From: Bacteroidales bacterium M7
Lineage (GTDB): Bacteria > Bacteroidota > Bacteroidia > Bacteroidales > Muribaculaceae
Assembly: GCA_001689515.1 (NCBI GenBank)
Contig: LUJR01000042.1
Span: 26,071-90,070, forward strand
Direction: 5' to 3'
Length of the DNA: 64,000 bases
The notes under the pieces were generated by a model. That model worked only from the letters and a program-made list of their open reading frames with translations, searched no databases and was not told where the DNA came from. The translations under genes were made by a program, and so were the position numbers. Shown piece by piece: positions 1 through 9,796 of this stretch. The first letter of the stretch is position 1. Each line of letters begins with the position of its first letter.

Positions 1-242
1 ACTTCGGTCTCCTTTTTTTGTATTGCTTGCTGACTGACGGTTGCGGAGGGGGCGACGAGCTTTGGAGGGCTCGCCCCTCCGAATGCAGACCAAACTTCAC
101 CGAAGTTTTTGCACTTCGGTTTTGAATCTACAAATACCTACTCACCATAGTTTTGTTAAATTAAGCTAATTTGATGGTTAAAAGCGGGCTTCACATGCGC
201 CCTGATTCCACAAATTCAAGCATAAAATGGTACTTTTGTAAG
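1..242. other. Gap with repeat remnant and hairpin upstream of nfo
   Basis: No gene is visible. Around 66-80 the run GGAGGGCTCGCCCCTCC is a remnant of the palindromic type seen in the 220-bp elements further on. ACCGAAG (99-105) and CTTCGGT (114-120) form a 7-bp stem with a T-rich loop followed by TTTT, which could end a plus-strand transcript entering from the left. A -7 element TACTTTTG lies at 231-238. Confidence 0.5.
231..238 (+). promoter_or_regulatory. -7 element of the nfo promoter
   Basis: TACTTTTG matches the Bacteroidota -7 consensus TAnnTTTG. It ends 4 bp before the ATG at 243, so transcription would start at or next to the start codon and the mRNA would be almost leaderless. No convincing -33 TTTG is visible. 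Confidence 0.55.
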
Positions 243-1088
243 ATGAAATATATTGGAGCCCACGTATCTGCCTCAGACGGTGTCAGCCGTGCACCCATCA
301 ATGCCCACGCCATAGGCGCGCAGGCGTTTGCGCTGTTCACTCGCAATCCGTCGCGATGGAAATCAGCGGCAATACCAGAAGCCGAAGCTGAGAAATTCAA
401 GGAAAACTGCCATGAACTCGGATATACCCCTGACAGGATACTGCCTCATGACAGCTATCTCATCAACCTCGGCGCGCCCGACAAGCAGAAGCTCCATATG
501 TCGAGAGACGCATTCCTTGACGAGATGCAGCGGTGTGAACAGTTAGGCTTGACGATGCTCAACTTCCATCCTGGAAGCCACCTGAAGCAGATTGCACCCG
601 ATGAATGCTTAGACCTTATAGCCGACTCGCTCAACCAGGTCCTGGACAAGACATCGGGAGTGAAAGCGGTCATAGAAAACACCGCCGGACAGGGCAGCAA
701 CCTCGGATACACCTTCGAACAGCTCGCCCACATCATTGACAAAGTGGAGGACAAATCACGCGTAGGCATATGCATCGACACATGCCATGCCTATTCAGCC
801 GGATATGACCTTGCCACCGACGAGGGCTATGCCAAGACATGGGACGACTTTGACCGCATCATCGGGCTGAAATATCTCTCAGGCATGCACATCAACGACT
901 CCAAACGTCCGCTCGACTCGCGAATCGACCGCCACGAATCACTCACCAAAGGCACTTTGGGCACCCGTTTCTTCGAGATGCTGATGGCTGACCAGCGGCT
1001 TGACGGCATACCTATGATTCTCGAGACTCCTGACGAGATGCTGTGGGCACAGGAGATACAGTGGCTTTACTCATTGACAATCAAATAA
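243..1088 (+). CDS. nfo: Deoxyribonuclease IV (endonuclease IV)
   Basis: This is an AP endonuclease of base-excision repair, cutting 5' of abasic sites and removing blocked 3' ends with a three-metal centre in a TIM barrel. Metal-ligand motifs of the family are present: GAHVS near the N-terminus, NFHPGSH near residue 108, [24 protein letters not shown] and MILETP near the C-terminus. The protein is 281 aa, the normal family length. The reading frame is open upstream to a TTG at 171, but the ATG at 243 gives the canonical MKYIGAHVS start and the extra 24 codons contain the promoter, so 243 is chosen. It is followed 42 bp later by an MFS gene on the same strand. Confidence 0.95.
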   Translation: MKYIGAHVSASDGVSRAPINAHAIGAQAFALFTRNPSRWKSAAIPEAEAEKFKENCHELGYTPDRILPHDSYLINLGAPDKQKLHMSRDAFLDEMQRCEQLGLTMLNFHPGSHLKQIAPDECLDLIADSLNQVLDKTSGVKAVIENTAGQGSNLGYTFEQLAHIIDKVEDKSRVGICIDTCHAYSAGYDLATDEGYAKTWDDFDRIIGLKYLSGMHINDSKRPLDSRIDRHESLTKGTLGTRFFEMLMADQRLDGIPMILETPDEMLWAQEIQWLYSLTIK

Positions 1089-1130
1089 ATATCACATTAA
1101 ATTTTTACCTTATCATCTCACATTAACCCT

Positions 1131-2966
1131 ATGAAAACGAAACCTGACTTAGGATTCTGGAAACTTTGGAATCTCAGCTTCGGATTCTTCGGCGTACAGA
1201 TTGCCTATGCGCTCCAGAGCGCCAATGTGTCGCGTATTTTCGCCACATTGGGTGCCGACCCCCATGATCTGAGCTATTTCTGGATACTACCACCTCTGAT
1301 GGGTCTGATAGTGCAGCCTATCGTGGGCACCGCATCCGACAAGACATGGTGCCGCTTCGGACGCCGTCTGCCCTATCTTATCTTCGGTGCCCTCGTCGCC
1401 ATCATCGTGATGTGCCTGCTCCCCAATGCCGGCAGCTTCGGGCTGGCAGTGTCAAGCGCCATCATCGTAGGCCTTATCGCCCTGATGCTCCTTGACACAT
1501 CAATCAACATGGCGATGCAGCCCTTCAAGATGCTCGTGGGCGACATGGTCAACGAGAAGCAGAAAGGTCTCGCCTACTCCATACAGAGCTTCCTGTGCAA
1601 CGCCGGCTCTATCGTCGGATACGTATTCCCCTTCCTGCTGACATGGATCGGCTTCCAGAACACCGCCGCCGAGGGTGTCATCCCGCAGACGGTCATATTC
1701 TCATTCTATATCGGTGCTGCCATCCTGCTCATCTGCGTGGTATATTCGCTTGCCAAAATCAAGGAATGGCCGCCGCAAACCTATGCCGAATACAACGGCG
1801 GTCCCGCCACCATCGAAGAAGAGAAAAAATCGAAGGACAATCTTTTCACCCTGCTTGTCAAAGCACCCAGCACATTCTGGACAGTAGGCATCGTGCAGTT
1901 CTTCTGCTGGTTTGCGTTCCTGTTCATGTGGACTTACACCAACGGTACCATTGCTACAACATGCTTCGACACCCCGTCGATAGAAAAAATCCACGGCATC
2001 AACGAATATGGAGCCAACCGCGAACTCATAGGCTCTCATAACGCCAAATACATCCTCGACTCCGACTCCACCCTCATCATCAAGCAGGGCAAGGCTGTAG
2101 CCGCAGGATTCATGGCTGACAGCGCGTTCTACAATGCCGACATGATAGAGCTTGTGCGCCCCAACATGCCCACCGACACCCTCCTCATCAACGGCATGAT
2201 AGCCACAGTCAACGGCAGTCCCAAATACGACTTTGACCAGAGCATCGACCTCAATGGAGGCTTCCTCGTCATCAACCACAACCAGCATCTTGAAGGTGTG
2301 AAGGACATCAAGATTGTCAGCCACCTCAGCCGCATGGTCGGTCCGCAGGAGATACTCCTCTGCGACATCTACACCCACGACCCGCGTACCGGCGAACTTT
2401 ACCTCGAAGGTGTCAATAAGGTCAAGCTGCAAGATGCCCAGCAGGCAGAATACAACAGCTCGCTTGAACTCAACACCGAGTCAAGCCAGTACAATGCCGC
2501 CGGCAACTGGGTAGGTATCCTCTTTGCCGTACAGGCTGTGGGTTCTGTGCTTTGGGCTGTATGTCTGCCCATGTTCCGCAGCCGCAAGTTCTCCTACGCT
2601 CTGAGTCTGCTGCTCGGTGCTGCAGGTTTCATCACAGCCGGATTCTTCACCAACCAGTACATGCTCTTTATCTCGTTCGTGCTTATCGGTTGCGCATGGT
2701 CGGCAATGCTTGCATGGCCTTTCACCATCCTGACCAACTCGCTCAAGGGCGGTAATATCGGTGCATACTTAGGTCTGTTCAACTGCTCTATCTGCATCCC
2801 GCAGATTGTCGCAGCCCTCCTCGGAGGTGTCATCCTCGCAGCCCTCAGCACTCCCGGACAGATAGCACCACAGTACATGATGATGATAGTGGCTGGCATA
2901 GCCCTCGTCATCGGCGCCGTCTGTGTAGTGTTCATCAAAGAGCACAACCCCAAGGACGATAAGTAA
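1131..2966 (+). CDS. MFS sugar symporter with large inserted loop domain
   Basis: An inner-membrane major-facilitator transporter of the sugar:cation symporter type (SLC45/GPH-like). Its N-terminus reads LGFWKLWNLSFGFFGVQIAY, and the loop motif SDKTWCRFGRRLPY near residues 69-82 is typical. The substrate is probably a disaccharide or oligosaccharide (inference). The protein is 611 aa, whereas relatives are usually about 450. The excess is one soluble, beta-rich block at about residues 280-455, between NGTIATTCF and AGNWVGILF, which are adjacent in ordinary members. By topology this block should sit in the periplasm. The C-terminal half then resumes with normal membrane segments. No sugar-utilisation neighbours are present. 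A strong terminator follows. Confidence 0.85.
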   Translation: MKTKPDLGFWKLWNLSFGFFGVQIAYALQSANVSRIFATLGADPHDLSYFWILPPLMGLIVQPIVGTASDKTWCRFGRRLPYLIFGALVAIIVMCLLPNAGSFGLAVSSAIIVGLIALMLLDTSINMAMQPFKMLVGDMVNEKQKGLAYSIQSFLCNAGSIVGYVFPFLLTWIGFQNTAAEGVIPQTVIFSFYIGAAILLICVVYSLAKIKEWPPQTYAEYNGGPATIEEEKKSKDNLFTLLVKAPSTFWTVGIVQFFCWFAFLFMWTYTNGTIATTCFDTPSIEKIHGINEYGANRELIGSHNAKYILDSDSTLIIKQGKAVAAGFMADSAFYNADMIELVRPNMPTDTLLINGMIATVNGSPKYDFDQSIDLNGGFLVINHNQHLEGVKDIKIVSHLSRMVGPQEILLCDIYTHDPRTGELYLEGVNKVKLQDAQQAEYNSSLELNTESSQYNAAGNWVGILFAVQAVGSVLWAVCLPMFRSRKFSYALSLLLGAAGFITAGFFTNQYMLFISFVLIGCAWSAMLAWPFTILTNSLKGGNIGAYLGLFNCSICIPQIVAALLGGVILAALSTPGQIAPQYMMMIVAGIALVIGAVCVVFIKEHNPKDDK

Positions 2967-2992
2967 TCAGCATAAAACATAGAAAAAAATGG

Positions 2993-3025
2993 CGCGAGCC
3001 TCCATCCGAATGATGGGGGCTCGCG
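2993..3025 (+). terminator. Hairpin after the MFS gene
   Basis: CGCGAGCC (2993-3000) pairs with GGCTCGCG (3018-3025). CCATC and GATGG continue the stem inside, closed by a G-U pair, giving about 14 bp around a 5-nt loop. TTGTTATTG follows. It lies 27 bp after the stop codon. Confidence 0.75.
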
Positions 3026-3047
3026 TTGTTATTGTGATTGTGTAGGA

Positions 3048-3197
3048 GGGTGTTGCAGAACCTGTCAATTGTGGTAATCCTACCTGTATGATGTAGGGAC
3101 ATGCCATGGCATGTCAGCTGATACTCAAGCACTTGCAGATTAGACATGCCATGGCATGTCCCTACAACATTGTGCGATACGGAGTTCTGCAACACCC
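3048..3197. repeat. 150-bp palindromic element with terminal inverted repeats
   Basis: Terminal arms GGGTGTTGCAGAAC (3048-3061) and GTTCTGCAACACCC (3184-3197) are perfect inverse complements. Inside, at 3092-3166, are two facing arms, each a TGTAGG tag joined to the perfect palindrome GACATGCCATGGCATGTC. An element of the same 150-bp length and similar sequence lies in the opposite orientation at 53254-53403. Confidence 0.85.
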
Positions 3198-3232
3198 ACC
3201 CAACGCTATTAACTTAAGCGTTTAATGGATAA

Positions 3233-3453
3233 CGCGCCCCTTGCGGGCGCATCTCTTTGGTGGCCGAGGGGCTTGCCCCTCGGTCGGAATGCACGCAGAC
3301 ACGCGCTGCGCTTTGCCGTAGCGCATCAGTCGCTATAATATTGATACTCATGGCGTTTGATGCGCTGCGGCAAAGCGCAGCGCGTCCTTCGGGACGACTT
3401 TTCCGAGGGGCGAGCCCCTCGGCCACCAAAGAGATGCGCCCACAAGGGGCGCG
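3233..3453. repeat. 220-bp long-hairpin repeat, copy 1
   Basis: A nearly perfect long inverted repeat. The outer arm (about 3234-3283, GCGCCCCTTGCGGGCGCATC onward) is complementary to about 3403-3453. The inner arm ACGCGCTGCGCTTTGCC (3300 onward) is complementary to 3358-3385. Two short palindromes, CCGAGGGGCTTGCCCCTCGG and its mate, lie within the arms. A second copy is at 20929-21148. Confidence 0.8.
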
Positions 3454-3537
3454 TAAGGCATATGATGACTTACTTAAATCAATAACATTGCGGCATGTCC
3501 CTACAATAGACAGACATATGGAGGACAGAGAGATACA

Positions 3538-4101
3538 TCATTTGTCAGAGTTTTCTTCGTGGTCGAAGAGCTTGTCTTCCTCGTCGAGCTTGAAGTTGTG
3601 GGCGAGGAGGGCTATGAAGCGCGATATCTGCTTGATGGCATTCTGGGTGTCGGGGCTGATTTCTTTGCCTTGCAGACGGAGCATCAACATGCCATAGAGG
3701 GCATTGAAACAGGTCTCTATCTCGCCCGACTTCTCTTCGCCTGCCTTGGCGCGGAGTTCTACTATGTAGGGGAGCGTTTTGTAGAATTCGGATGTATAGT
3801 CCTGAAATTTCGGGTCCTTAAGCAACGCCATGTGCAGATCCACGAGCTGTATGATGACGTTTTTGTTGAGCTGGAGATGACCTTTCTTTTCAACCCCCTC
3901 ACGCCTCATCATGTCAATCAAGCTCTCATACCACTCGGTCATCTCGCGGGTCTGAGCCTCATCAAGCCCGAAACGGTCAATGACATTATGGCGTATCTTG
4001 TCGATATCAAGGTCGTTCGCCCTGATTATGTCCTCTATCTGCCACATATACAGCAGATACTCGGCTATGTTCTCTTTGCGCTTCTGTGATGCTATTTTCA
4101 T
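3538..4101 (-). CDS. DUF4924 family protein
   Basis: A 187-aa soluble, mostly helical protein with the N-terminal signature of DUF4924 (KRKENIAEYLLYMWQIED near residues 8-25). The family is conserved across Bacteroidales and has no assigned function that I know of. No signal peptide or membrane segment is seen, so it is probably cytoplasmic. It is transcribed divergently from the TPR gene at 4195, and both promoters lie in the 93-bp gap. Confidence 0.8.
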   Translation of the reverse strand: MKIASQKRKENIAEYLLYMWQIEDIIRANDLDIDKIRHNVIDRFGLDEAQTREMTEWYESLIDMMRREGVEKKGHLQLNKNVIIQLVDLHMALLKDPKFQDYTSEFYKTLPYIVELRAKAGEEKSGEIETCFNALYGMLMLRLQGKEISPDTQNAIKQISRFIALLAHNFKLDEEDKLFDHEENSDK

Positions 4102-4125
4102 AGTCTGTTACTTGATTATCTGATA

Positions 4126-4133
4126 CAAAGATA
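4126..4133 (-). promoter_or_regulatory. -7 element for the DUF4924 gene
   Basis: CAAAGATA on the plus strand reads TATCTTTG on the minus strand, a match to TAnnTTTG, 24 bp before the ATG at 4101. The -33 box is not clear. Confidence 0.55.
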
Positions 4134-4156
4134 ACAAACCTTGTATGAAAAAAGCC

Positions 4157-4164
4157 TATATTTG
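4157..4164 (+). promoter_or_regulatory. -7 element for the TPR gene
   Basis: TATATTTG matches the consensus exactly and lies 30 bp before the ATG at 4195. It is back to back with the divergent promoter at 4126-4133. Confidence 0.6.
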
Positions 4165-4194
4165 CAGCTATAAATCAATAAACCATCCATACAT

Positions 4195-5031
4195 ATGAAA
4201 ATATCATCAGTACTGCTGGCTGCAATGCTATGCGTATCGGCATATACGACTGCCCAAGAGTCATTCAACCTCATACTGAGCCGCGCCAACAAGGCTGAGA
4301 ACGCACAGGACTGGGCTGCTGCCGAGAAAGAATACAAGCAACTGATCACATCATATCCCGAAAGCAAGCAGATTTCCCAGATCGTTGCCAACCTTTCGTT
4401 GGTCCAGAGCCTCCAGGGACGCGACTCGGTGGCTATAGCCACTCTTGACGACGGTCTTGCCAAAAATGCTTCAGACACCCTGCTGCTTGAGCGTCGCGGA
4501 CAGCTGCGTATGAACGCCGGCGACATGGCAGGAGCCATTGCCGATTATGGCAAGCTCACGGAGATAAATCCTGACGCATTCTACGCTTTCTACATACATG
4601 GAAGCCTCGCCCTCAACTCGGGCGACACAGTGGCTGCCAAGAAAAGCTTCCTGCGTCTGCGCGAACTCGTCCCCGGGTCAGAAGCCGATCATAAAGCGTG
4701 GGCAGCTTATAACACCAAAATCAAGGACTATCCTACAGCAATAGCCGAGTACAATGCCCTCATCGCGCAGAAACCCGAGATCGAGGCATATCTCGGACGT
4801 GCTGCCGCACATATGATGCTCGAACAGCTCGATGACGCCTCTATGGACATCGCCGATGCCATGCGCTTAGACCCCAATGACGGAGAAGCCTACTATCTCC
4901 GCGCCGGACTCAACAAAAAGCGTTACCAGTTTGACGCCGCAAAAGAGGACGGCAAGAAAGCCATCAGCCTCGGCATCGACCCCCGCCGCGTAGAGCTGCT
5001 CCTCGGCGCCCTCCCCGACGGAGCGAAATAA
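4195..5031 (+). CDS. Periplasmic tetratricopeptide-repeat protein
   Basis: A 278-aa protein with a signal peptide (MKISSVLLAAMLCVSAYTTA, cleaved about residue 20) and successive TPR-type helix pairs over the rest. Repeat hallmarks are AEKEYKQLITSYPES, GAIADYGKLTEINPDA, TAIAEYNALIAQKP and ASMDIADAMRLDPNDGEAYYLRA. It has no catalytic motif. It probably scaffolds protein contacts in the periplasm; the partner is unknown. It has its own promoter, its neighbours are unrelated, and a palindromic element follows its 3' end. Confidence 0.8.
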   Translation: MKISSVLLAAMLCVSAYTTAQESFNLILSRANKAENAQDWAAAEKEYKQLITSYPESKQISQIVANLSLVQSLQGRDSVAIATLDDGLAKNASDTLLLERRGQLRMNAGDMAGAIADYGKLTEINPDAFYAFYIHGSLALNSGDTVAAKKSFLRLRELVPGSEADHKAWAAYNTKIKDYPTAIAEYNALIAQKPEIEAYLGRAAAHMMLEQLDDASMDIADAMRLDPNDGEAYYLRAGLNKKRYQFDAAKEDGKKAISLGIDPRRVELLLGALPDGAK

Positions 5032-5061
5032 AGCATTCATCAACATCTGCTGTACGCGGTA

Positions 5062-5213
5062 GGTGTTGCATAACTGGAGATTCCTTAACCTGTAGGGACA
5101 TGGCATGTCAGCGTTCCTATGGCGTGATTCAAGCCCCCACAGACAGCCCAGCCAGACATGCCATGGCATGTCCCTACAAGTTTTAGCATGATTTTGGGAG
5201 TTCTGCAACATCC
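5062..5213. repeat. About 150-bp palindromic element, second subtype
   Basis: Outer arms GGTGTTGCATAACT and AGTTCTGCAACATCC are imperfect inverse complements. The inner pair of TGTAGG-tagged palindromes spans 5091-5178. The left core has lost five bases relative to GACATGCCATGGCATGTC, and the right core is intact. The same subtype lies inverted at 39411-39563, sharing the flank CTCCCAAAATCA. Confidence 0.75.
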
Positions 5214-5249
5214 TCCCTACCAAATAAGAATGGTCAGCAAATGAAATGG

Positions 5250-6464
5250 TCAGCGGAGGCGGTTGCGGAGGTAGCTTCCGCGGACATATAGCCAGAAGAA
5301 CGCCACGGCAAGCAGATTGACCGCAAAGGCATTCCAGAATGCTGCCTTGTAGCCGTAGTATTGCGCCACTGCACCGCCTACGACTATGCCGAGACCTATG
5401 CCGACATCCCATGACACCAGCAGAGTGGAGTTAGCAGTGCCTCGACGGTTGTTATGGGCAAGATTTATAAACATCGTCTGCATCGCCGGGAACATATGAC
5501 CGTTGCCCATGCCTATGATTACCGCCGAGCCATAGTACCCTATGGGATACGGCAGGGCGACAAAAGCCAGATACCCAAGCATCCCGAGGGTCATGCCCCA
5601 CTGGGCGTTTTCCACCACGAGTCCGCGCCGCAGAGTGCGGCTGCCCACCAGGCGTGAGCCGATCAGACCTGCTGCCAGCAGGGCGAAATAGACAGCCGTG
5701 CCACCTTTGATTTCAAGCACTTTCTCGGAGTAAATCGCCAAGTAGGTGGAGATGATGCCGAAGCCAAACGACAGTCCGGCGATGACTATCGCCTCGCTCC
5801 AGCCCTGCACGAGGAAGAAGCGGTCAAGCGACATGCGTTTGCGCTCCTCGGCAGGTGTCACAGGCTGGCGGTCACGCGCCTTGATGCCGCCATCGATGAC
5901 CAGACCGAGCAGCGCGATGACAAACGAGATGCCAAACAGCACATCGAAATCATGCACTTCCCTATAGACAAACATGCCTATCGAGGGTCCTATAGCCATG
6001 GCTATATTGTTGCTCAAGCCGTAGAAACCTATCCCCTCGGCACGGCGGCGAGGATGGAGCACATCTATCGCCATAGTGCTGTTTGCCACCGTCAACGCTC
6101 CGAACGGGGCACCGTGGAGAGTGCGGATTATGGCAAAAAGCATCAGTGACCATGTGAGAAAATAACCTGCGAAAAATATCGCAAACAGGAAGAAACACCA
6201 CATCAGCACCTTCTTGCGCGGGAACGAGTCAACGATATAACCGCTGAACGGACGTGCTATAAGTGCGGTGACGGTGTAGCCGCTCAGCACTATGCCTGTG
6301 ACCGCGCTGTCAGCCCTGAAGGTATCCCACAGGAATATCGGCAACAGCGGTGTCAGCAGATAGAATGCGAAAAAGAGCATGAAATTAGCCACCCAGACGC
6401 GGACGTAGTTGCCGTTCCACAACCGCGGGTGCTCTGCCTCAGTCAAAATATCAGTTTCAGTCAT
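5250..6464 (-). CDS. MFS transporter (efflux type)
   Basis: A 404-aa, 12-segment inner-membrane carrier. The loop 2-3 motif appears as RPFSGYIVDSFPRKKVL (about residues 71-87) and the segment-5 motif as NNIAMAIGPSIGMF. This pattern is found in drug- and sugar-efflux MFS proteins of the YfcJ/YhhS kind. The substrate cannot be told from sequence. It is convergent with the upstream TPR gene, and no regulator is adjacent. Confidence 0.8.
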   Translation of the reverse strand: MTETDILTEAEHPRLWNGNYVRVWVANFMLFFAFYLLTPLLPIFLWDTFRADSAVTGIVLSGYTVTALIARPFSGYIVDSFPRKKVLMWCFFLFAIFFAGYFLTWSLMLFAIIRTLHGAPFGALTVANSTMAIDVLHPRRRAEGIGFYGLSNNIAMAIGPSIGMFVYREVHDFDVLFGISFVIALLGLVIDGGIKARDRQPVTPAEERKRMSLDRFFLVQGWSEAIVIAGLSFGFGIISTYLAIYSEKVLEIKGGTAVYFALLAAGLIGSRLVGSRTLRRGLVVENAQWGMTLGMLGYLAFVALPYPIGYYGSAVIIGMGNGHMFPAMQTMFINLAHNNRRGTANSTLLVSWDVGIGLGIVVGGAVAQYYGYKAAFWNAFAVNLLAVAFFWLYVRGSYLRNRLR

Positions 6465-6506
6465 ATTCTTTCATATATTACACCTGATTGATTCCTATAT
6501 CCAGAG

Positions 6507-6653
6507 GTAGGGACACGTCTACTGCTGGTCAATCTTTGGTTGGTTATGTAAGATGAATCGTAAAAGTGTAGGACATGCCATGGCATGTGCGCCTATCAGG
6601 CGTTGCATTTGCAAGTGCTGCTGAAAGCGGACATGCCACGGCATGTCCCTACA
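6507..6653. repeat. Palindromic element (TGTAGG tag, GACATG core)
   Basis: Facing arms at 6567-6589 and 6630-6653 carry the ATGCCATGGCAT and ATGCCACGGCAT cores. The left extension (6507-6566) contains GTAGGGAC, then CTACTGCTGGTCAATC and TTATGTAAGATGAATCGTAA. The same extension flanks the elements near 11100 and 28787. Confidence 0.75.
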
Positions 6654-6760
6654 AGAGTTATACTGTGTTTTAGCATCGCAGATTGAGAGAATTTCATCTC
6701 GTCAGCTACACGCAGCGTCTCTACTTTCAAGTAAAACAATAGCTATGACGTATAAATGCA

Positions 6761-6782
6761 AGGGCTGGATAGCTCCAGCCCT
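6761..6782 (-). terminator. Hairpin downstream of maeB
   Basis: AGGGCTGGA (6761-6769) and TCCAGCCCT (6774-6782) form a perfect 9-bp stem with a 4-nt loop, 58 bp after the maeB stop. A second hairpin (GGCTGT/ACAGCC) lies between them at about 6801-6825. The T-tract on the minus strand is weak. Confidence 0.5.
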
Positions 6783-6839
6783 GCATAGTTTGTATGTCGG
6801 TCGGCTGTATTTTATAGAACAGCCGCATTGTCATCCGGT

Positions 6840-9125
6840 TTACTTGCCAGAATTGATTTTGTCGAGCACGCTTGCATCGACCACAGCCACAGTGGCGAGG
6901 TTGACGATGTCACGTGGCGACGAATCCACGTTGATGAAATGGATAGGCTTCTTCAGACCGATCTGGATAGGACCTACAGCCTCGCCTACACCCATCTCGA
7001 GCATCATGCGGTAAGCCGCATTGGCAGCTGTGAGATTGGGGAAGATGAGTGTATTGACATCCTTGCCTGCGATGGTGTTGAAGGGATATTTGCTGTCACG
7101 CAGATCCTTGTCGAGGGCGTAGTGTACCTGCATTTCGCCGTCAATAGCCATATCAGGGAACTCTTCGTGGAGCTCGTTGATAGCCTGGTGTACGCTGCAG
7201 CACTCGGGTTCGTCGTTGGAGCCGAAGTTGCTGTAGCTGACCATTGCCATGACTGGGTCGTGAGCGAAGTAGTCCACAGCATAGCCTGTCAGGCGGGCAA
7301 TCTCCTTGAGGGTATCCTTGTCGGCATCATGGTTGACCATGGTGTCGGCGAGGAAGTACACGCCGCGCTTGGTGTTGACGATGTGCATGGTGGCAAAGTG
7401 CTTGAAGCCGTCGCGGATGCCCACCACCTTCTTGGCGATGTCGCCAGCCTGATGAGATCCTGAGTATGTGCCGGAGATGAAAGCATCGGCATCGCCCATC
7501 TCCACCATCATCATGCCGAAATAATTGCGGTCAAACATCTTCTCAAGTGACTCGTCCATGGTGTAGCCCGAACGCTTGCACTTGCTTGAGAGATGCTCTG
7601 CATAGCGCATGCGGCGGTCAGCCTCGCGGTCATGACGCAGATTGACGATTTCCACATCGGAGATATTGATGCCGAGACGGTCGGCACGCTTCTGGATCAT
7701 CTCCTCGTTGCCGAGCACGATAGCCTTGCAGATGCCCTCACGCGCAGCGAGCACGGCAGCACGGAGCATATTGTCGGTATTGCCTTCGCCAAACACCACA
7801 CGCTTGGGGTTCTGACGAGCCTGGGCAGCGAGGTTGCGCACGATCTTGTTGTCATAGCCCATGAGGCTGCGGAGCTTGACACCGTAAGCCTCCCAGTCGG
7901 TGATAGGACGCTGAGCCACGCCGCTCTCCATTGCACCACGTGCCACGGCAGGAGCGACTACACCGAGCAGACGCGGATCAAGAGCCTTGGGAAGGATATA
8001 GTCGGGGCCAAACTTCATGTCGTTCATGTTATAGGCAGCGTTGACCACCTGAGGCACAGGCTGCTTGGCGAGGGCGGCGATAGCTTTTACAGCTGCCAGC
8101 TTCATCTCCTCGTTGATGGCGGTGGCACCGCAGTCGAGCGCGCCACGGAATATGTAGGGGAAACCGAGCACATTGTTGATCTGGTTGGGATAGTCGCTGC
8201 GGCCTGTTGCGAAAATCAGGTCGGGGCGCGATGCCTTAGCCTTGTCAAACGAAATCTCGGGATCAGGATTAGCCAGAGCGAACACGATGGGTTTCTCAGC
8301 CATTGACTGCACCATCTCTGTGGTGACAACATCCTTGACAGAGAGACCGAGGAACACGTCGGCGCCCTTCATCGCCTCGGCGAGGGTGGTGATGTCACGG
8401 TCGGTGGCAAACTCCTTCTTCTGGGGATTGAGGTCGGTACGGCGGGTGGTAAGGACACCACGGCTGTCACACATGACCACATTTTCCTTCTTCACACCAA
8501 GAGCTATATAGAGACGTGTGCATGACACGGCAGCAGCACCGGCTCCGTTGACCACGAGCTTCACCTCATCGATTTTCTTGCCTTGCAGCTCGAGGGCGTT
8601 GAGCAGACCTGCTGCCGAGATGATGGCAGTGCCGTGCTGGTCATCGTGCATGACGGGGATGTCGCACTCCTCTTTGAGTCGACGTTCGATTTCGAAGCAC
8701 TCGGGAGCCTTGATGTCCTCGAGGTTGATGCCGCCGAAAGTGGGAGATATAGCCTTTACTATCTGGATGAACTTCTCGGGATCCTTTTCGTTGACTTCGA
8801 TGTCATAGCAGTCAAGACCGGAGAATATCTTGAAAAGCAGAGCCTTGCCCTCCATGACGGGCTTGCCTGCGAGAGCACCTATATCTCCGAGACCGAGCAC
8901 AGCCGTACCGTTGGAAATCACAGCGACCAGATTGCACTTGTCAGTGTAAAGGTAGGCATCTGACGGGTTCTTCTCGATATCAAGACAGGGATAAGCCACA
9001 CCGGGAGAGTACGCCAGAGCGAGATCCTGTTGTGATGAATAGGGTTTGGTAGGCACGATTTCAATCTTGCCGGGGCGCGGATACTGGTGGTATTCCAACG
9101 CAGCTTCTTTTGTTACCGAAGACAT
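6840..9125 (-). CDS. maeB: NADP-dependent malic enzyme (hybrid with phosphotransacetylase-like domain)
   Basis: Catalyses oxidative decarboxylation of malate to pyruvate with NADPH formation. The 761-aa length is that of the two-domain MaeB class. Residues 1 to about 425 are the malic enzyme domain, with [10 protein letters not shown] near residue 38, DDQHGTA near residue 160, the Rossmann motif [12 protein letters not shown] near residue 193 and [11 protein letters not shown]. From about 430 onward is a phosphotransacetylase-like domain ([30 protein letters not shown]), usually regulatory and binding acetyl-CoA in this class. It is the last gene of the run DUF4293-DUF4290-rimM-maeB, 98 bp after rimM. 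Confidence 0.95.
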   Translation of the reverse strand: MSSVTKEAALEYHQYPRPGKIEIVPTKPYSSQQDLALAYSPGVAYPCLDIEKNPSDAYLYTDKCNLVAVISNGTAVLGLGDIGALAGKPVMEGKALLFKIFSGLDCYDIEVNEKDPEKFIQIVKAISPTFGGINLEDIKAPECFEIERRLKEECDIPVMHDDQHGTAIISAAGLLNALELQGKKIDEVKLVVNGAGAAAVSCTRLYIALGVKKENVVMCDSRGVLTTRRTDLNPQKKEFATDRDITTLAEAMKGADVFLGLSVKDVVTTEMVQSMAEKPIVFALANPDPEISFDKAKASRPDLIFATGRSDYPNQINNVLGFPYIFRGALDCGATAINEEMKLAAVKAIAALAKQPVPQVVNAAYNMNDMKFGPDYILPKALDPRLLGVVAPAVARGAMESGVAQRPITDWEAYGVKLRSLMGYDNKIVRNLAAQARQNPKRVVFGEGNTDNMLRAAVLAAREGICKAIVLGNEEMIQKRADRLGINISDVEIVNLRHDREADRRMRYAEHLSSKCKRSGYTMDESLEKMFDRNYFGMMMVEMGDADAFISGTYSGSHQAGDIAKKVVGIRDGFKHFATMHIVNTKRGVYFLADTMVNHDADKDTLKEIARLTGYAVDYFAHDPVMAMVSYSNFGSNDEPECCSVHQAINELHEEFPDMAIDGEMQVHYALDKDLRDSKYPFNTIAGKDVNTLIFPNLTAANAAYRMMLEMGVGEAVGPIQIGLKKPIHFINVDSSPRDIVNLATVAVVDASVLDKINSGK

Positions 9126-9223
9126 AGTTGTAGTTAATGTTGATTTATAATCTTTTTTATCCTTATTATCTATATTGTAGACTTATGAGCCTTTTTCCGT
9201 CATTAGGTTGTCACCTTTGAGAG

Positions 9224-9775
9224 TCACATGTCAAGCAGTCCGTCGGGGAGATCAAGCTCTATGCGTCCCGCGCCGATGTCGATGTCGCTGAAAAATTCCG
9301 GGGCTACCGGGATGAGAAGCGGTTTCGACCTGTCGGGACTCTCCACCTCCATGAGCAGATTGGCGGTGGAATCGTCTATCCCGGTCACTTTGCCGAGCGG
9401 CTTACCGTCAGCCACGACATCCAATCCTATCAGGTCATTGGCGTAGAAGCCCTCGTCATCATCATCGCCATCATCGGCGTAAGCCTCCATCATCGGCTCT
9501 ACCTCGCTGCGGAGGGCATAGATAGGTTCATTGGAAAACCGACGGGCATCGGCATCCGATTCCACCCCGTCAAGGCTAACAAGAGCCGTGTGATGGTTGC
9601 GCGGACGCATAGCTGTCACGAAAAACGGCACAGGCAGACCGTCACGATAGACTATGAGACAGCGAAGCTGACCCAGCTCCACGGCATCGTCATCCACGGA
9701 GCATGACAGCTCCCCATGGATACCGTGGGGCTTGTTGAATTTGCCTATCTCTATCAGGTCTTCCTCTTTTATCAT
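9224..9775 (-). CDS. rimM: Ribosome maturation factor RimM
   Basis: A 183-aa assembly factor that binds S19 and helps maturation of the 30S head. The N-terminal RimM barrel starts with IGKFNKPHGIHGELS (residues 12-26). The C-terminal PRC-barrel domain follows with DLIGLDVV, GKVTGIDDSTANLL and LIPVAPEFFSDIDI. An acidic insert (DDGDDDDEG) lies between the domains. It starts 21 bp after the DUF4290 stop, so the two are probably cotranscribed. Confidence 0.93.
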   Translation of the reverse strand: MIKEEDLIEIGKFNKPHGIHGELSCSVDDDAVELGQLRCLIVYRDGLPVPFFVTAMRPRNHHTALVSLDGVESDADARRFSNEPIYALRSEVEPMMEAYADDGDDDDEGFYANDLIGLDVVADGKPLGKVTGIDDSTANLLMEVESPDRSKPLLIPVAPEFFSDIDIGAGRIELDLPDGLLDM

Positions 9776-9796
9776 GTGATGAACAGCGGCGGCGGT

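Noticed and set aside
1701..2432. Long minus-strand frame (243 aa) opposite the MFS gene
   Set aside because: It mirrors the periodic codon pattern of the real gene on the other strand; composition (V/D-rich) is typical of antisense shadows and it matches no family.
3257..3697. 146-aa frame through the 220-bp hairpin
   Set aside because: Most of it is a translation of the inverted repeat (RAALCRSAS, ASPSATKEMRPQGAR); the same peptide appears from both strands and in the second repeat copy.
7593..8306. 237-aa plus-strand frame opposite maeB
   Set aside because: Antisense shadow of a highly conserved enzyme; no recognisable domains or promoter.
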